From NCBI RefSeq assembly GCF_028640845.1, contig NC_080540.1, positions 52,434,561-52,498,560 of the forward strand: 64,000 nucleotides of DNA. The letters are read 5' to 3'. The translations under genes were made by a program, and so were the position numbers. Under the pieces are notes generated by a model. The model searched no databases, was not told where the DNA came from, and worked only from the letters and a program-made list of their open reading frames with translations. This stretch comes from Ahaetulla prasina. Taxonomy: Eukaryota > Chordata > Lepidosauria > Squamata > Colubridae. Below, piece after piece: positions 33,829 to 46,745 of this stretch (its first letter is position 1; every line of letters starts with the position of its first letter).

Positions 33829-34020
33829 AAAATTTCTATGCAAGCTTCTGCCCTCTCACCAATTTCCTGTTCAAGCAACAAGTGAAGGTGGCAAGTCTTA
33901 TGAAAAATTTGTACTTTTGAGGATTGACCATCAAACTCCAAGCTGAATTTTAGGCATTCCTATCTCCAGTCTAAGATGGGCACTGGCTGTCCCATTAGGG
34001 AAGCAAGGATGGCTATCAAG
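33829..34020. other. Intron, no gene seen
   Basis: Short unassigned spacer between the L1 insertion and SINE-A. Confidence 0.4.
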
Positions 34021-34291
34021 AATTTTTTTAAAAAATTTGCATTTATATCCCGCCCTTCTCCAAAGACTCAGGGCGGCTTACACTATGTCAAGCAATAGTC
34101 TTCATCCATTTGTATATTATATACAAAGTCAACTTATTGCCCCCAACAATCTGGGTCCTCATTTTATCTACCTTATAAAGGATGGAAGGCTGAGTCAACC
34201 TTGGGCCTGGTGAGACTTGAACCTGCAGTAATTGCAAGCAGCTGCTGTTCATAACAGACTGTCTTACCAGTCTGAGCCACCAGAGGCCCTT
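34021..34291 (-). mobile_element. SINE-A, full-length uninterrupted copy
   Basis: On the - strand: tRNA-like head agggcctctggtggctcaga, then the B-box-like aggttcaagtctc, the shared core (gactcagccttccatccttt) and the 3' module with gccgccctgagtctttgg, then an A-rich tail at 34021-34040. It serves as the reference for the split copy at 17811/21880. Confidence 0.94.
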
Positions 34292-36338
34292 CATCTGCAT
34301 CAGCTCCCATTCATTTGTGTTGGCATAAATTCCCACTTTCATGCTATATAGAATTTGTGCTCAAGATTTTGCCTTGAAATGTTTTAACCTAACTCTTAGA
34401 AAAGTGTCTGAATATAAATTCTGCAGCAGAAAAAGAAGGGGGCCTATCAATAGATGTATCATTACATTTTTCCTCCAAAGGTCTGTTCTCGATTTTAAAT
34501 CAGACACAGCTTTAACATTTAAACAAGCCACATACAGGGAGGTTTTCATTTATGAGTGTTGATGAAGAATGAAATTATGATCTGTTGTTGACCTCACTTT
34601 TATAAATACTGCCTACACATTCACAATTAGACTTCTGATTCTATCCAGTCTTATAGTTTGTGATGTAAATGTCTCCTATATTATTTCCTAAGCATACTCA
34701 GAAGGCTAATGAAACTATAATTAACCAGGTTGTTGTTGTGGTTTTCTTTTATAAATAGGTATGGCTATTCTAAGCCTCAAGTCTTCTGGAATATTACCAG
34801 TTTAATTGATAAATGTTAATAACGATGTGAGGAGTGGCGCCCACCAGTTTAGCATGGTAGCCAACAAGATTTATCTTAGGTGCAATTATTGCTAATTGAA
34901 AATGACCTTAAGGCAGAAGTTAAGGGTCCCAAGAGAAGACTATTTTGGGGGGAAAGTAGCTTTTCCTTGCAAAAAGCCCAACAGACTGATTTGGGCATTT
35001 CTTATCAGAGTGTGCTACTTGTATATGCTCCCCACACAGCCATTTCCAGCGTTATACAATTCACAATTATTCATTGCCAATTCATTCTCAGCTGTGTTCT
35101 TATTTTATGTTTCCCTATCTTCAATAACTTTTCTACTAAAGTACACAAATCATCCACTTTCTTTTTTTCATTTATGCATAACTTACAATCATGCACTTCA
35201 TTTTCCCTGTGGAATAAAACTCTTTGATACCTCAGTGTTCAGAGCCATATTGCTTCATACCACAAAATGCATCATTTATATACAATGCTCCCACCAGATA
35301 TTCCCACCAGAAGTATTTGTTGTACCCTGTCTTGCATCAAAGTTGCATCCCAGATTCTTGTCTTCTTTCTCTTCAGTCATGGGTATTCCGTGTATTTTCC
35401 TGCCTTCTTTTCTTCCAAAATTCCATGTACTCTTCTACCCATGCTCTTAACTGTAATGGAGACTTCACCTCAGTTACATAACTATGATAAAGATCCCATA
35501 ATTCATTTTATAGTAACCTTTCTCTAAATCAACAAATATATAATAAACTTCAGTATACAAATTGTAGCCATTTATGGGAAATGGTTTTTAATGGTTGTCT
35601 AAGTTTATTTCAAGGATAGTACTTTCAAGGATAATTATTTTCTTTGTTAAAACTACTTAGTTTCCATTTGCATTTTTTCTAGAAAGTAACTTCCTCATGG
35701 ATACTTATTTGTACTGCAGCGTACATTCTCTAATCTTTAGTGCCTCATAGCTGTCCTCATTATTATGATTCTACTCTGGTTGTCATTTAACCAGAAAACA
35801 AAATATTTATCATCTTGCTATGATGACATTTTTGGCCTGAAATTCCTTAGATGAACTTGAAGCATTGTAAGAGAAGTCTTACAATCATGTCAGGAAAATT
35901 AATAAATATGAAAATTAATAACTATGCATTAAGCAGGATTCATGTTGCAAATTATTTAAATTTTCCTGGATAGATACAATGGAACAAGTAAACAAACAAA
36001 TACTGAAGAAATCAAGGTACTTTTACTGTCAATCTCAAAAATCATTTTCTTGTTGTTCCCTAGCAGGACCTCTTGTTTCTCTGTTTACTTCAATTCTACA
36101 CATGCCACAAATGAATCTTTTCAAAATTATATGAACAACTGTGTGAAATATTAAATCTTGTGATAAAAATTAGGTTTTCCTTGAACCGGGGGCAGTGTTC
36201 AGAAATAAAAGCAAATATTCCTCTCCCAATTTCAGTCCTATTTTAGTTCATACAGTTATCTTTGTGTGATAAAAGAACTATTAAATGCTGCAACTAAATT
36301 GCATTAAATGCACTTAAAGGATTACATTAAAATTAAAC
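34292..36338. other. Intron, no gene seen
   Basis: AT-rich. Overlapping open frames at 34880-35527 have a hydrophobic, low-complexity composition and no known motif or splice context, so I leave them out. Confidence 0.4.
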
Positions 36339-38103
36339 ATAACATAACATCAGAGTTGGAAGGGACCTTGGAGGCCTTCTAGTCCAACCCCCTGCCCAGG
36401 CAGGAAACCCTACACCATCTCAGTCAGATGGTTATCCAACATTTTCTTAAAAATTTCCAGTGTTGGAGCATTCACAACTTCTGAAGGCAAGTCGTTCCAC
36501 TTATTAATTGTTCTAACTGTCAGGAAATTTCTCCTTAGTTCTAAGTTGCTTCTTTCTTTGATCAGTTTCCACCCATTGCTTCTTGTTCTACCCTCAGGTG
36601 CTTTGGAGAACAGCCCGACTCCCTCTTCTTTGTGGCAACCCCTGAGATATTGGAACACAGCTATCATGTCTCCCCTAGTCCTTCTTTTTATTAAACTAGA
36701 CATACCCAGTTCCTGCAACCGTTCTTCATATGTTTTAGCCTCCAGTCCTCTAATCATCTTTGTTGCTCTTCTCTGCACTCTTTCTAGAGTCTCAACATCT
36801 TTTTTACATCGTGGAGACCAAAACTGGATGCAATATTCCAAGTGTGGCCTTACCAAGGCATTATAAAGTGGTACTAACACTTCACGTGATCTTGATTCTA
36901 TCCCTCTGTTTATGCAGCCCAGAACTGTGTTGGCTTTTTTAACAGCTGCTGCACACTGCTGGCTCATATCTAAATGGTTATCCACTAGGACTCCAAGATC
37001 CCTCTCACAGGTACTACTATTGAGCAAGGTACCACATATACGGTACTGGTGCATTTTGTTTTTGGCCTAAATGTAGAACCTTACTTTTTCACTGTTGAAT
37101 TTCATTTTGTTAGATAGCGCCCAATGTTCAAGTCTGTCAAGATCTTTCTGTAACTTGAGCCTATCTTCTGGAGTGTTGGCTATTCCTGCCAGCTTGGTGT
37201 CATCTGCAAATTTGATGAGTTCCCCATCTATCCCCTCGTCCAAGTCATTGATGAAGATGTTGAAGAGTACTGGGCCTAAAACAGAGCCTTGGGGTACTCC
37301 ACTGCATACTTCATGTGGATGTAGTTCCGTTGAGGACTACACGTTGAGTGCGGTTGGTCAGCCAGTTACGAATCCATCTGGTGGTGGTGCTGTCTAACCC
37401 ACATTTTTCTACTTTATCTAGTAGTAGGTTATGGTCTACTTTATCAAATGCTTTACTGAAGTCCAAGTAAATTATATCGACAGCATTCCTCTGGTCTACT
37501 AATTTTGTCATTTTGTCAAAGAATGCGATAAGATTAGTCTGGCATGATCTGTTTTGACAAACCCATGTTGGCTTTTGGTTATTACTTTGTTTGCTTCTAG
37601 GTGTTCGGTGATTCGTTGCTTGATTATCTTTTCCAGAATCTTCCCCGGTATTGAGGTCAGACTGATAGGTCTGTAGTTTCCTGGATCTGTTTTTTTTCCT
37701 TTTTTGAAGATGGGAACTACATCAGCTCTTTTCCAGTCCTCTGGCAGCTCCCCTGTGCTCCAGGATCTTTGAAAGATATAGTTCAGTGGTTCTGAGATCA
37801 CGTCTGCCAGTTCCTTCAGAACCTTGGGGTGTAATCCATCCGGTCCTGGTGATTTGAACTCGTCTAGGGTAGACAGGTGTTCACTTACCATTTTCTTCCC
37901 TATTTTAACTTGTGTTTCTAATCTGTTTTTTGTAGTGCTGTTTTTGATAGGTTGGATTGTTTTTTCCTTTTGTGTAAAGACAGATGCAAAATATGAGTTA
38001 AGTAGATCTGCTTTCTCCCTGTTGCTTGTCATCTTCTTGCTACTTTCTCCCAGCAGTGGGCCAATTGTTTCCTTGACTTTTTTCTTGTTTTTAACATTCC
38101 AGG
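36339..38103 (-). pseudogene. CR1 LINE, 3' half (RT and C-terminus)
   Basis: On the - strand the copy reads from EKADLLNSYFASVF through GPDGLHPKVLKELAD, RPISLTSIPGKILEKII, YLDFSKAFDKVDHNLL (motif A), a broken FADD region (about 37200-37230) and [11 protein letters not shown]. It ends with [20 protein letters not shown], then the CR1 3' UTR and three ATGTT units (36339-36353). Successive pieces lie in different frames (breaks near 37510 and 37060-37310). The endonuclease and N-terminus are missing. It is the longest CR1 in the window. Confidence 0.94.
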
Positions 38104-40964
38104 CTTAATTTGTATTAAATTATATGAAACATATACTTTACACAAAATGAAAAAAATAAAGAAAATTCTAGCACCGATGTTCTGTTTGAAGATGATTTGG
38201 TCATGTTGCAGGGTTGTTTATCTATTATTCAACACTACTCTGCATTTTCATGAGAATGACCAATATTCAACTGATGATAACCTGCTATTTCCTGCTGCAG
38301 ATGTTAATAAGAATACCATTATTACTCTGTTCCAAAAACATCTACCTGCTAAACATGAGAAGAGAGGGAAATTGTTTGCCATGAGTATATACTAGAGTCA
38401 GCTATGCTATAGGTCACTAATGTTCTTGCAGTTCAGACGTTTCTTCACATGGATAAATGAGATTTAAAAAAATATCATCTAACACCTCCTTACCAAATCT
38501 TGCAATTAGCTGCATATAAAAAGGAAACAACCCAAGCACAATCCAATAAGCACATAGGGGACGATAGAAATGCTTTTAAAAGCAGAGCAAACAAAATTGA
38601 TGGGAAGTAGAAAATGAGTTTGAAGTCAAGAGACCAAGCCACTAGACGTCTGCGAATTATCATGCTTAACGATGTTATTTAATTACATTTCAAAGGAAGC
38701 AGGCTTTTTTATGTTTGCTTTAGGATTGAAATGAGCTTTTAGCCAAACGAAGAATTATATTCAATTGAATAAACACTTTCCTCATTAGGAACTGTATACT
38801 ATGCTATTCTCCAGAAGACCTAGAGAAATCTTTTTTCCCCCCTAAACAAATCTAAATTCAGGAACAAATTGTAGGTTCTAGATTATTACAGTGTGTCATG
38901 TTTCGATTGAGCAAATTGTAACAGAGGATACCCTTAAATACATACATTTTATGACTCACCAAATCAAACTACAGAAAATCAATGTTGCACACTGAGTCAT
39001 ATTTATGAAATTACTAGAAAAAAAAGTCCTGCTATTTATGTGAAGTAACAAAAAACCTCCCTGTAAAGTAAAAAATACTAGCCAGTAAAATGTAACTGGA
39101 AGAATAGTTCTTATAGACTGCAAATTCTGAAATCTTGTTTCACTGTAGTTTTAACTAGAGATTCCTTACTTATTCTGTTATGGTAAATTCATTATATTTA
39201 TAATACTAATATCATACGTATGGTAACAGTTTTTATTCCTGTTTATTTAAGAAAATTTGTATGGTGCCCACTCACTCAGGGTGACTTACAAAAAATTTGT
39301 TTACTACCTATGTTTTTGGTTTTGCTTTGCCATATATCTTGGAATATTTGACACCCAATTTTTACTTTAATAGCTTTCATTCCATTTCAGAGACATTTAT
39401 TGTAAGGCTGTTGTGATTTGACACCGTCACAACAAAACATGTGTACTGCAGAGTCTGAACTCTGATTCTGAACCTTTCATTTCATATCACTTACTGCAAA
39501 GCTTCAAAACCTGTACTTGGTGTGTAATCCATTCTGACCATTTTGTATATACCTTTTATGACACCTAATGCAATTGCTATTATTACTTTCAGGATCTTGT
39601 TTACCAGGTGTTTGTATCAGATTAGATTTATGGCATTTTGCAGCAACAGATGCCCAAAATGTTACAGCTGATTTCGTGCCTCCCACCCAGCCACAGAAAT
39701 AATCAGCCTGCAGCTGCTCCAACACAGATTCAGAAGAGGAATTAAACTGGTGCCCAGCCAGGCAGCTTTCCTTTAATATAATCACCATTCATTTCACTAG
39801 GATTCCTAAATGATGCCCCCAAGTGGATCATATAATTCCATTTTTTGTGTGTGTGTGTATGATGGAATTCAAGCCTATCTGAATAAATATTATAGAATAT
39901 TTATATGTGCATTTAGCACAATGGGGTAAAATGTTCTAAATCGTGAAAATGTGGTGATTTTGTCTCTGAGTTTCATGTTATTGTCTGCCAGAGAGTGAAT
40001 ATTGACAGTTTCAAATACAATTTATGGGTGGCCATGATGGGGAGATAGAAACAAGAGATATACTGTAGTAATAAAAAGAAGTGAATGTGTCTGGTATATT
40101 AAGTATCTTCAAAATGTAAAATCTACATAAAGTCTTTCAATAGGAGGACTTTTTTTTTCTAAACAGAATAGAAAGTAATCTTTTATCAATGACACAAAAA
40201 TCTCTTCTCCAAACTGGCAATTAGGGATTCATTGTTCTTGGTTTAGTACACTAGATGAACCTTGCTTGAATTTGTCATGCTGCTTAGTTACTAGCAGCAC
40301 GATGCAGGATATTCAGAAGTAAATTCTATTGACATCAGTGGCTTCATTTCCAGGCATATGGACAGACTGTATAACTGCGAATTGTAGGTCACATGCCATG
40401 TATAGTCCTTGGCTGACTTCCCTTAACCTGTGAACCCTTTACTAAGTCTCAGTAGTTTTGACTCTTTCTTTTCTGCTATGTACCGGACAATGGAGAAAGC
40501 ATCAGAGTTCATCTATTGGCATGCATTTCAGCAATTATTGGAGAACAGTAGACTGCTTTAGTTCAGATGCCTCCAACAATTTTCATTTGGAAAATACAGG
40601 GCAGGAAGGCACACAATGGTAATTAAATTTGATAGGAAGGAAGAGATGGGAAAAGATAATGATGGGGAAAATGAGTGAATGCTTGTGTGTTTATGGACAA
40701 TGGAGGACAAAGATGTTCTCCTCCAAACTTTGGATCTTCATCAGCACAGCTGCAAAGTCTGTGGGGGAGGGGAGATGGTAATGATCCTCCAAGATTTTAA
40801 TGGTGACCCAGAAAGTGAGCACCAGAATCTGAAGTTGGATTGTAGGGACACATTGGGATTCCTGCTTATGTTGCTTAGTAGGTTCCTTTCTGAGCATCTT
40901 TATTTCATCTCCAACTGTTTCTTCTAGCCCAAATATTGACAGTTTCCAGACACTGAATCCAGAC
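38104..40964. other. Intron, no gene seen
   Basis: AT-rich. At about 39243-39295 a decayed block (gtgcccactcactcagggtga) resembles the LINE-Y/SINE-A 3' end. Otherwise unassigned. Confidence 0.4.
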
Positions 40965-41100
40965 TTCTTCTGTACCTCCCATTCATTCTGAGGTAGTGTC
41001 CCAAAGATCCTTTTTCAAGAGCGAAATGGACTTTCTTGTTTTTCTTTAAAGATGTTTCACTTCTCATCCAAGAAGCTTCTTCAGCTTCTGAAGTAGAGAT
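40965..41100. repeat. Half-copy of the 15404-type foldback repeat
   Basis: It shares ggactttcttgtttttcttt and the ctcatccaagaagcttcttc block with the foldback at 15404-15567. The second arm is missing or too diverged to see. Confidence 0.5.
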
Positions 41101-42376
41101 GTACAACTAGGTATCATTGGCATATCAATGATACTTTATCTCAAACCAATGAATAACTTTAAACAACTTCATGTAGGTAAAATGGTGGAGAGGGTTGAAG
41201 GCCCAAAGCAGGAGTTAGCAACTTTGTTCTGTATGGGGGCCAGAGGCCCCTGCCACTCTTCCTCATTCTCCATCTGATAGCTATTTCTTACCAGTCCCTG
41301 GTGTGGGACTTGTTGCCCATGATGAGGCGACTGGTGAAGTCATCACCAAATGGCAGCTTGTGGAGGTGATGAGGATTATCTTCAGTTCACTTATATTTGT
41401 TTTTGAGACCACAGATGAGACCTCTTCCCCACTATATAGAGATTGAAATTATCAACTCGAGAAGTAATGGACTCACCAGAGAGTGGTCCCTCGACCCTCA
41501 TCCCATCCAATTTTCACAGTCCAGAAGGATACTTAAGCTGATGGATTCAAAAGTCACCAAGAGAGCCAACAGGACAGATATAGTTGTGCTACCAATCTTA
41601 GATCTTCAATATGTCATTGATAAGAATGATCAATATAGTTTCTGTCCTGTACCCTAGCTTGAAAATTGTCTGGAAGTCATCCCTTTGCAGATGCAGCTAT
41701 CTTTCAGGGGAGGAAGGGCAAGGATTTTTAAAAATATTATTTATATTTCCTTTGTTTCTCTTATTGCTTAATTTATTGATACTACTAATCATGAATAAAT
41801 AAACAGTTATATAATTGGAATAGGAGTTTTCAATTGAAAAAGGCCATTTTTGACAAGAACACTCTTAATTCACATAAAGGACTTCATGTTGTATCAGGGC
41901 TCATCCAGGATGTATTGGTCACTGAAACAAAACCTTTTAATTTATTTATTTTTTTAAAAAAAATCCAATATAAATATGAGCATGGACTTCCAGGTTTTGT
42001 GGGTTGAGAGGTGAGATGGCCCATTCAAAGGTCTCTTGTCAGTTGTTTTGTTGGGTTTTATCTTTAATGACCATTGTTGCTATTTTTTTAAAAAAAATAT
42101 TTCAACTTGTTAGTAATCCAGAGTCACTTTTGTGATATCGGCAACCATTTAAATGAATTTGATGAATATATAAGAAGAGTAACAATCTTGTTATAATATA
42201 TTTTGCAAGCATACTGTATCAAGGAAAAAAAATGTTTGGGGAGGCCAAAGGAGGATCTATCATTTTATCATATTATTTTCTAAAATAGCTCATTTTTTAA
42301 TGAAGTTATATTCACTGTGAGAAACGGACCTTTGCTGCAATGCAATAAAACTTTCCAAACAGTGATATGTATATAG
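41101..42376. other. Intron, no gene seen
   Basis: No recognised exon or repeat. Confidence 0.4.
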
Positions 42377-42941
42377 CAGGGGTCTGCAAACTTGGCTCTT
42401 TTAAGACTTGTAGACTTCAACTCCCAGAGTTCCTCAGCCAGCTTTGCTCTATTTATTTATTATTTATTTATTTATTAAATTTTTATACCGCCCTTCTCCC
42501 AAGGGACTCAGGGCGGTTTACAGCCAAAATAAAAACGACAGCAATATACACATAAAACCATGAATTAAAAAACTTATTACACAAATGGCCGAATTAAAAC
42601 ATTTAGAATAAAACCCCATAAATTATAAAATATTAAAACATTAAAACTAATTAAAATCTTATGCCAGTCCTGCGCGAACAAACAAATAGGTCTTCAGCTC
42701 GCGGCGGAAAGTCCGAAGGTCCGGCAGTTGCCGAAGTCCAGGGGGAAGTTCGTTCCAGAGGGTGGGAGCCCCCACAGAGACGGCCCTCCCCCTGGGGGCC
42801 GCCAGCCTACATTGCTTGGCGGACGGCACCCTAAGGAGTCCCTCTCTGTGAGAGCATACAGGTGGGTGGGAGGAATTCGGTAACAGCAGGCTAGGAGTTG
42901 AAGTCCACAAGTCTTAAAAGAGCCGAGTTTGCTGACCCCTG
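42377..42941. mobile_element. hAT MITE split by a LINE-Y insertion
   Basis: The left end CAGGGGTCTGCAAACTTGGC and the reversed right end CAGGGGTCAGCAAACTCGGC are the two arms of a palindromic MITE. Between them (42449-42893) lies a truncated LINE-Y. The flanks (tatag and ctata) are palindromic rather than a clean 8-bp duplication. Confidence 0.82.
42449..42893 (-). pseudogene. LINE-Y, 5'-truncated 3' end
   Basis: On the - strand it encodes the last ~70 residues of the LINE-Y protein (HREGLLRVPSAKQCR, APTLWNELPPGLR, FRRELKTYLF). The 3' UTR with gccctgagtcccttgggag follows, then TAAATAAATAAA units. It is close to the full-length copy at 17992-21789 and also G+C-rich. Confidence 0.92.
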
Positions 42942-42943
42942 CT

Positions 42944-43005
42944 ATAGAATAGAATTTATTGGCCAAGTGTGATTGGACACACAAGGAATTTGTTTTGGTG
43001 CATAT
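42944..43005 (-). mobile_element. L2-type LINE, 3' tail
   Basis: The + strand reads atagaatagaatttattggc, then cacacaaggaatttg, the reverse complement of the 3' end seen at 62850-62941. It stops about 66 bp before the GRM7 acceptor. Confidence 0.88.
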
Positions 43006-43071
43006 CATCATAGAATTTTTCTCAGGTTTTTTTTTTATTTGTGACTGTTTTCTTCTGTCCTTCCCTCTTAG

Positions 43072-44352
43072 GCCCTGCCGCAAAAAAGAAGTATGTCAGT
43101 TATAACAACCTGGTAATCTAATCCTCTGCATCAGACGGAATCATGGGAGGATGGAGTTTTTCATCCATTCAGTCACCAAACCTTATGTAGGCCTGTTCCT
43201 GAAGCTGCTGAGTATGTACTGCTGGAAGAGTTGAAAGGCCAGGCACTTATATTATCATGGAGGATCCAAGTATTCTGAACAGCTGCTCAATGAAAATATT
43301 CTTACGATATTCTTGGCTTAATAAGTCACTGGCACTGCCATTAGGCTGTGATGATGGACCTTTTTCTTTGTTTGGGAGACATAATCTCTGAGCTCCAACC
43401 GGCAACGTTGGCCCAGCATCTCCTGGGTGGATTGCAATTGGCAATGGTGACTTTCAAGGGGCTATTTTTTTGTCTTTCTATGTACTTCCAAACTGCAAGT
43501 TTTTCAACTTTCTGTACAGTTTGTGAGGATTTTTTTTCCCCTTTGTTCTTTTCACATATTGCCATTTACGTTGTTTCGGAGGATTAACAATGGTTTGGAA
43601 TGCACAACCTCATGCAAGCGCTCTTCGTTTCACAGCACATTAAGTAGGGAGGGAAAAATAAATAAAGGACACCCCCAGCCCCCCAAGATTGGGAAGCATT
43701 TATATTCGTGACATGGATGATCGCGATGGAATACTTACAATTCATATACGTTATTTTTTTATTATTATTTTTAAAAAGGGAGAAAAAAGTCTAAGACCAA
43801 AAACTGTGCTGATTAAGCGAGCCGCTTCCTTGTTCCTCACCTCCACCTTCGTCCTCTGCCTTTCACAATTCTGATGGCAACAGAAAAAGCAGAACGGTTT
43901 GCTGAGCTTTGATAGAGGTCGTCTCAGTATTTGGAATGCATGCCAGTAGTGTAATTTGTTCATATTTTATGTTAAGTATTTGTATTTCTACTTTTCTGAT
44001 TATTATTTCATTTTCGTTTTTGTTTTTCATTAAGTATATAATTTTGCAATAATTTCAATAATTCTTATGCTGTTTGGGAGAAAGAAAATGGCTTTTACAT
44101 GTCTTGAATTTCTTTTCCCTTCTTTGTTGATGCCCAATTGACTGACCCGTGTGATTTAAAAAAAAAAAGAATTTTAAGGAAAAAAGCATGTATGTTTTAT
44201 ACTGTTTGTAATAAGTAATTTCGTTGATCTTGCTGCTTATGTGCCAATTTAGTGAGAACAAATCTTTGCTGCAAAACTCCCCCCTTTCCATATTCTCAAT
44301 CCTGTGATATTGTCCAAGAATGTATCAATAAAACATTTTGGTTAAATTTTCT
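43072..44352 (+). CDS. GRM7: GRM7 terminal exon, mGluR7a C-terminus and 3' UTR
   Basis: This exon gives the canonical mGluR7a tail. After a long pyrimidine tract and ttccctcttag, the sequence, with one base from the upstream exon (A, making AGC), encodes Ser-PAAKKKYVSYNNLVI and a TAA at 43119-43121. These 16 residues equal the mammalian mGluR7a C-terminus as I know it. The last residues, -LVI, are the PDZ ligand that binds PICK1, which places the receptor at presynaptic active zones. The coding part is only 43072-43121; the rest is about 1.2 kb of 3' UTR. AATAAA at 44327-44332 is the likely main poly(A) signal, with cleavage estimated near 44350; another AATAAA at 43661 could give a shorter UTR. 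The splice phase equals that of the 7b exon at 7265. The identity is strong; the UTR end is estimated. Confidence 0.95.
44327..44332 (+). terminator. GRM7: Probable GRM7 poly(A) signal (AATAAA)
   Basis: AATAAA followed by a TTTTGG/T-rich stretch (44336-44356) that fits a downstream element. It is the last signal of the UTR-like unique block after the 7a exon. Confidence 0.7.
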
Positions 44353-46399
44353 TTATGTATTGTAACAATGCCTATTTTATCAGCATCAGATCTATAGTTT
44401 GAGAGTTATCAAGACGAGAAAGACAGGAGGATGCATGAATTTGAGCTTTTCTAGCAGGTCGGCTTTCTGCACAAAGGAAGAATGGAACCTGAAATTGGAA
44501 ATTCTTGTTTAACCAAAGGAAATTCTATAGATACGTTATTCTGGATCTGGGAAACTTTCAAATTACTATGCATGCAATGGTAAAAGTCAGCAATCATTTA
44601 GAACTACTTGATTATAGACACCAACCATGTACAAGATGAAAATTTATAATATTCTGAAGACTATACACTAACTTCAAAACTCAGTAGATGGATGAATCAA
44701 TCTTCAAATAAGTCCTAATCCGAATCCATGGAAATTGGCTCAGATAGTAGTAATAAGTGACAGGTAAGAAAATGAGGAAATGACTCACTCAGCAGGAATT
44801 ATATAATATTTTTTGTACATTTTACTGATGCCCAATGCTTTTTCTAGATAACCAATGTTATAGAATGTCCTGTAAAGAGACATGATACCCTACTAGACAA
44901 CTTGTGATTCATTATTTCAGAGATAAATTGCTTCTCTAAACAAAGAATCAGTTTGGAGAAATAGACAAAATAACAACAACAATAACAACAGTGGGAAGAG
45001 GATTGCCTGCCAGCTTCCCCAATGACTTTCCGTGTAAGAAACTAGCAGAAAACATTGGAAATAACAATCATGTGACTGGTTGACTGTAGCGGTGCAGCAG
45101 CATGGCAGCACTGAAGTGACAACAACTTCCAAATTTAAATCCCAGAAAAGTCATGGATATTGTGTAAATTAGTCCAGGTGTGATACATTGATTCAAAAAT
45201 TGTGATGCCTCATTTCATCCAATTGAATGTTACAAACAATCAGACACAAGATTTTTAGTAGTATATATAGTAGGTTACCAATCACACTATGAAAAGACTG
45301 CCTTTTTCCTTTGACAAATTTTTGGAAATGATCCAGGAGTCTGTGTGTTATGTGTGTGTGTGTGAAAGAGAGAGAGAGAGAGAGAGAGAGATATGCCTTT
45401 TATATGCTAAGTATTATGAGAATGTACAGGTCAGCTGTGAATGACATTCTTAAGATGCTGAGTAGCTACAGTATGATTTCAGGAAAGGAAATTTTAATTG
45501 AGTACAGCATGAAGCAAAAAGACCTTAAAAAGCTAGATATGTCATAGATATATGATGAAAGGGAAAAGTGGGACAACCACTACAGGAAAACCAAATGTAA
45601 TTTATTCTGCCTCTAGATGAGAAATTGAACTTGCATACTAACTTCAGGCAAGGCAGCCATATTTGATTTCTAATTTGAAGATTATATTCTAAAATATTTA
45701 TCATTCCATTTTATCTAAACAACACAGTAAATTACACTGATGAATGGTAATCAACATCAAAACAAAATATGTGAATACAGAAAAAGGCTAAAAATGAAGG
45801 CTTCTGTATACTGTGACAAATCTGAATTTTAAGACATTATTTTAAGTGGCTGAGAGCAAAAAAGAGAGCAAAAAAGAGGTTGATCTAACACTTTTCAGGA
45901 AATCATTCCTTAATGGCAGCAGATTTCTCTGGAATGGGTATCAACAGTGTTTCCTTTGCTTGCACCTAATCATAAAACAAACCAAAGGAAAAGACATGTT
46001 ACATTTTTTTAGTGTGTTGTGAGCTCAAAATTGTGATCTCATAAATTGGACTGCTTTTTCTTCCATTAGCCAATACCTTCCAAGAGCTGTGTCAAAGTCT
46101 CTAAAATCTATTAAGCCTTGTCCCCTGAGTTTGTTGCTTGATTTGAAAAAAGGTTGGTTTCTTGGCTGTAATTATACATGTTGTGCTTTTAAGTTATTTG
46201 TATTATGATTTTAGATGTTGTTAGCCACCCAGAGGCAACACATTGAAATGATTAATCAAATGTTAAACTCAGATGTGAGGGAAAGCCCATATGTTAAAGG
46301 GAAACATTATATAAGAAATAGCAGGGATTATGCTAGCAATGTCCTTGCAGAATTTTGGAAGATAGTTATATAGCAATAGTAACAGACCTATATTCTGCT
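44353..46399. other. Downstream of GRM7, no gene seen
   Basis: AT-rich sequence. A compound (GT)n(GA)n microsatellite lies at about 45344-45390. Near 46200-46240 a block (ttagccacccagag) recalls the old 3' ends of CR1/L2 LINEs. I see no exon. Confidence 0.4.
45344..45390 (+). repeat. (GT)n(GA)n microsatellite
   Basis: Tandem GT units (about 45350-45362) run through gaaa into about 12 GA units. Confidence 0.9.
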
Positions 46400-46553
46400 C
46401 AGTAGTGGGTTTCAATTTTGTTGGCTACTAGTTTGCTTGTTGCACTCACGCATATATGCAACACTTCTGCGCAGAGATGTCCGGGCAGATGGATGGAGCC
46501 TTCCGCAACCACCGCTACTAGATCTGGAGCGAACTGGTAGCAACCCACCACTG
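46400..46553. mobile_element. hAT MITE, CAGNGGTGGG family, short copy
   Basis: The inverted ends are CAGTAGTGGGTTTC and, reversed, CAGTGGTGGGTTGC. Flanks 46392-46399 and 46554-46561 are both attctgct, an exact 8-bp duplication. The core (gttgcactcacgc) matches the copy at 723-873. Confidence 0.93.
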
Positions 46554-46561
46554 ATTCTGCT

Positions 46562-46745
46562 CCATAGTGCTTTACTGCACTCTCTAAGTGATTTACAGAG
46601 TCAGTATATTTTCCCCAACAATCTTGGTCCTCATTTTACTGATCTCGGAAGGATGGAAACCTCAAGCTGTCAGGATTGAACTCCCGGTTGTAAGCAGAGT
46701 CAGCCTGCAATACTGCATTCTAACCACTGTGCCACAACGACTCCT
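46562..46745 (-). mobile_element. tRNA-derived SINE-B
   Basis: On the - strand: tRNA-like head near 46745, core with ccttccgag, then the ctctaagtgatttacag-type 3' module. It starts directly after the MITE's right target duplication. Confidence 0.78.

Larger units (their letters stand above)
7358..43071 (+). other. GRM7: GRM7 intron between the 7b cassette and the 7a terminal exon
   Basis: The donor gtaaga at 7358 and the acceptor ttccctcttag ending at 43071 bound about 35.7 kb with no further recognisable GRM7 exon. The interval is largely transposable elements, listed individually. Transcripts that skip the 7b exon would splice from an upstream exon outside the window straight to 43072. Confidence 0.85.

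Noticed and set aside
34880..35527. Four overlapping hydrophobic frames of 85-184 codons
   Set aside because: Overlap in all frames, Ser/Leu/Phe-rich low complexity, no promoter, splice or family evidence.
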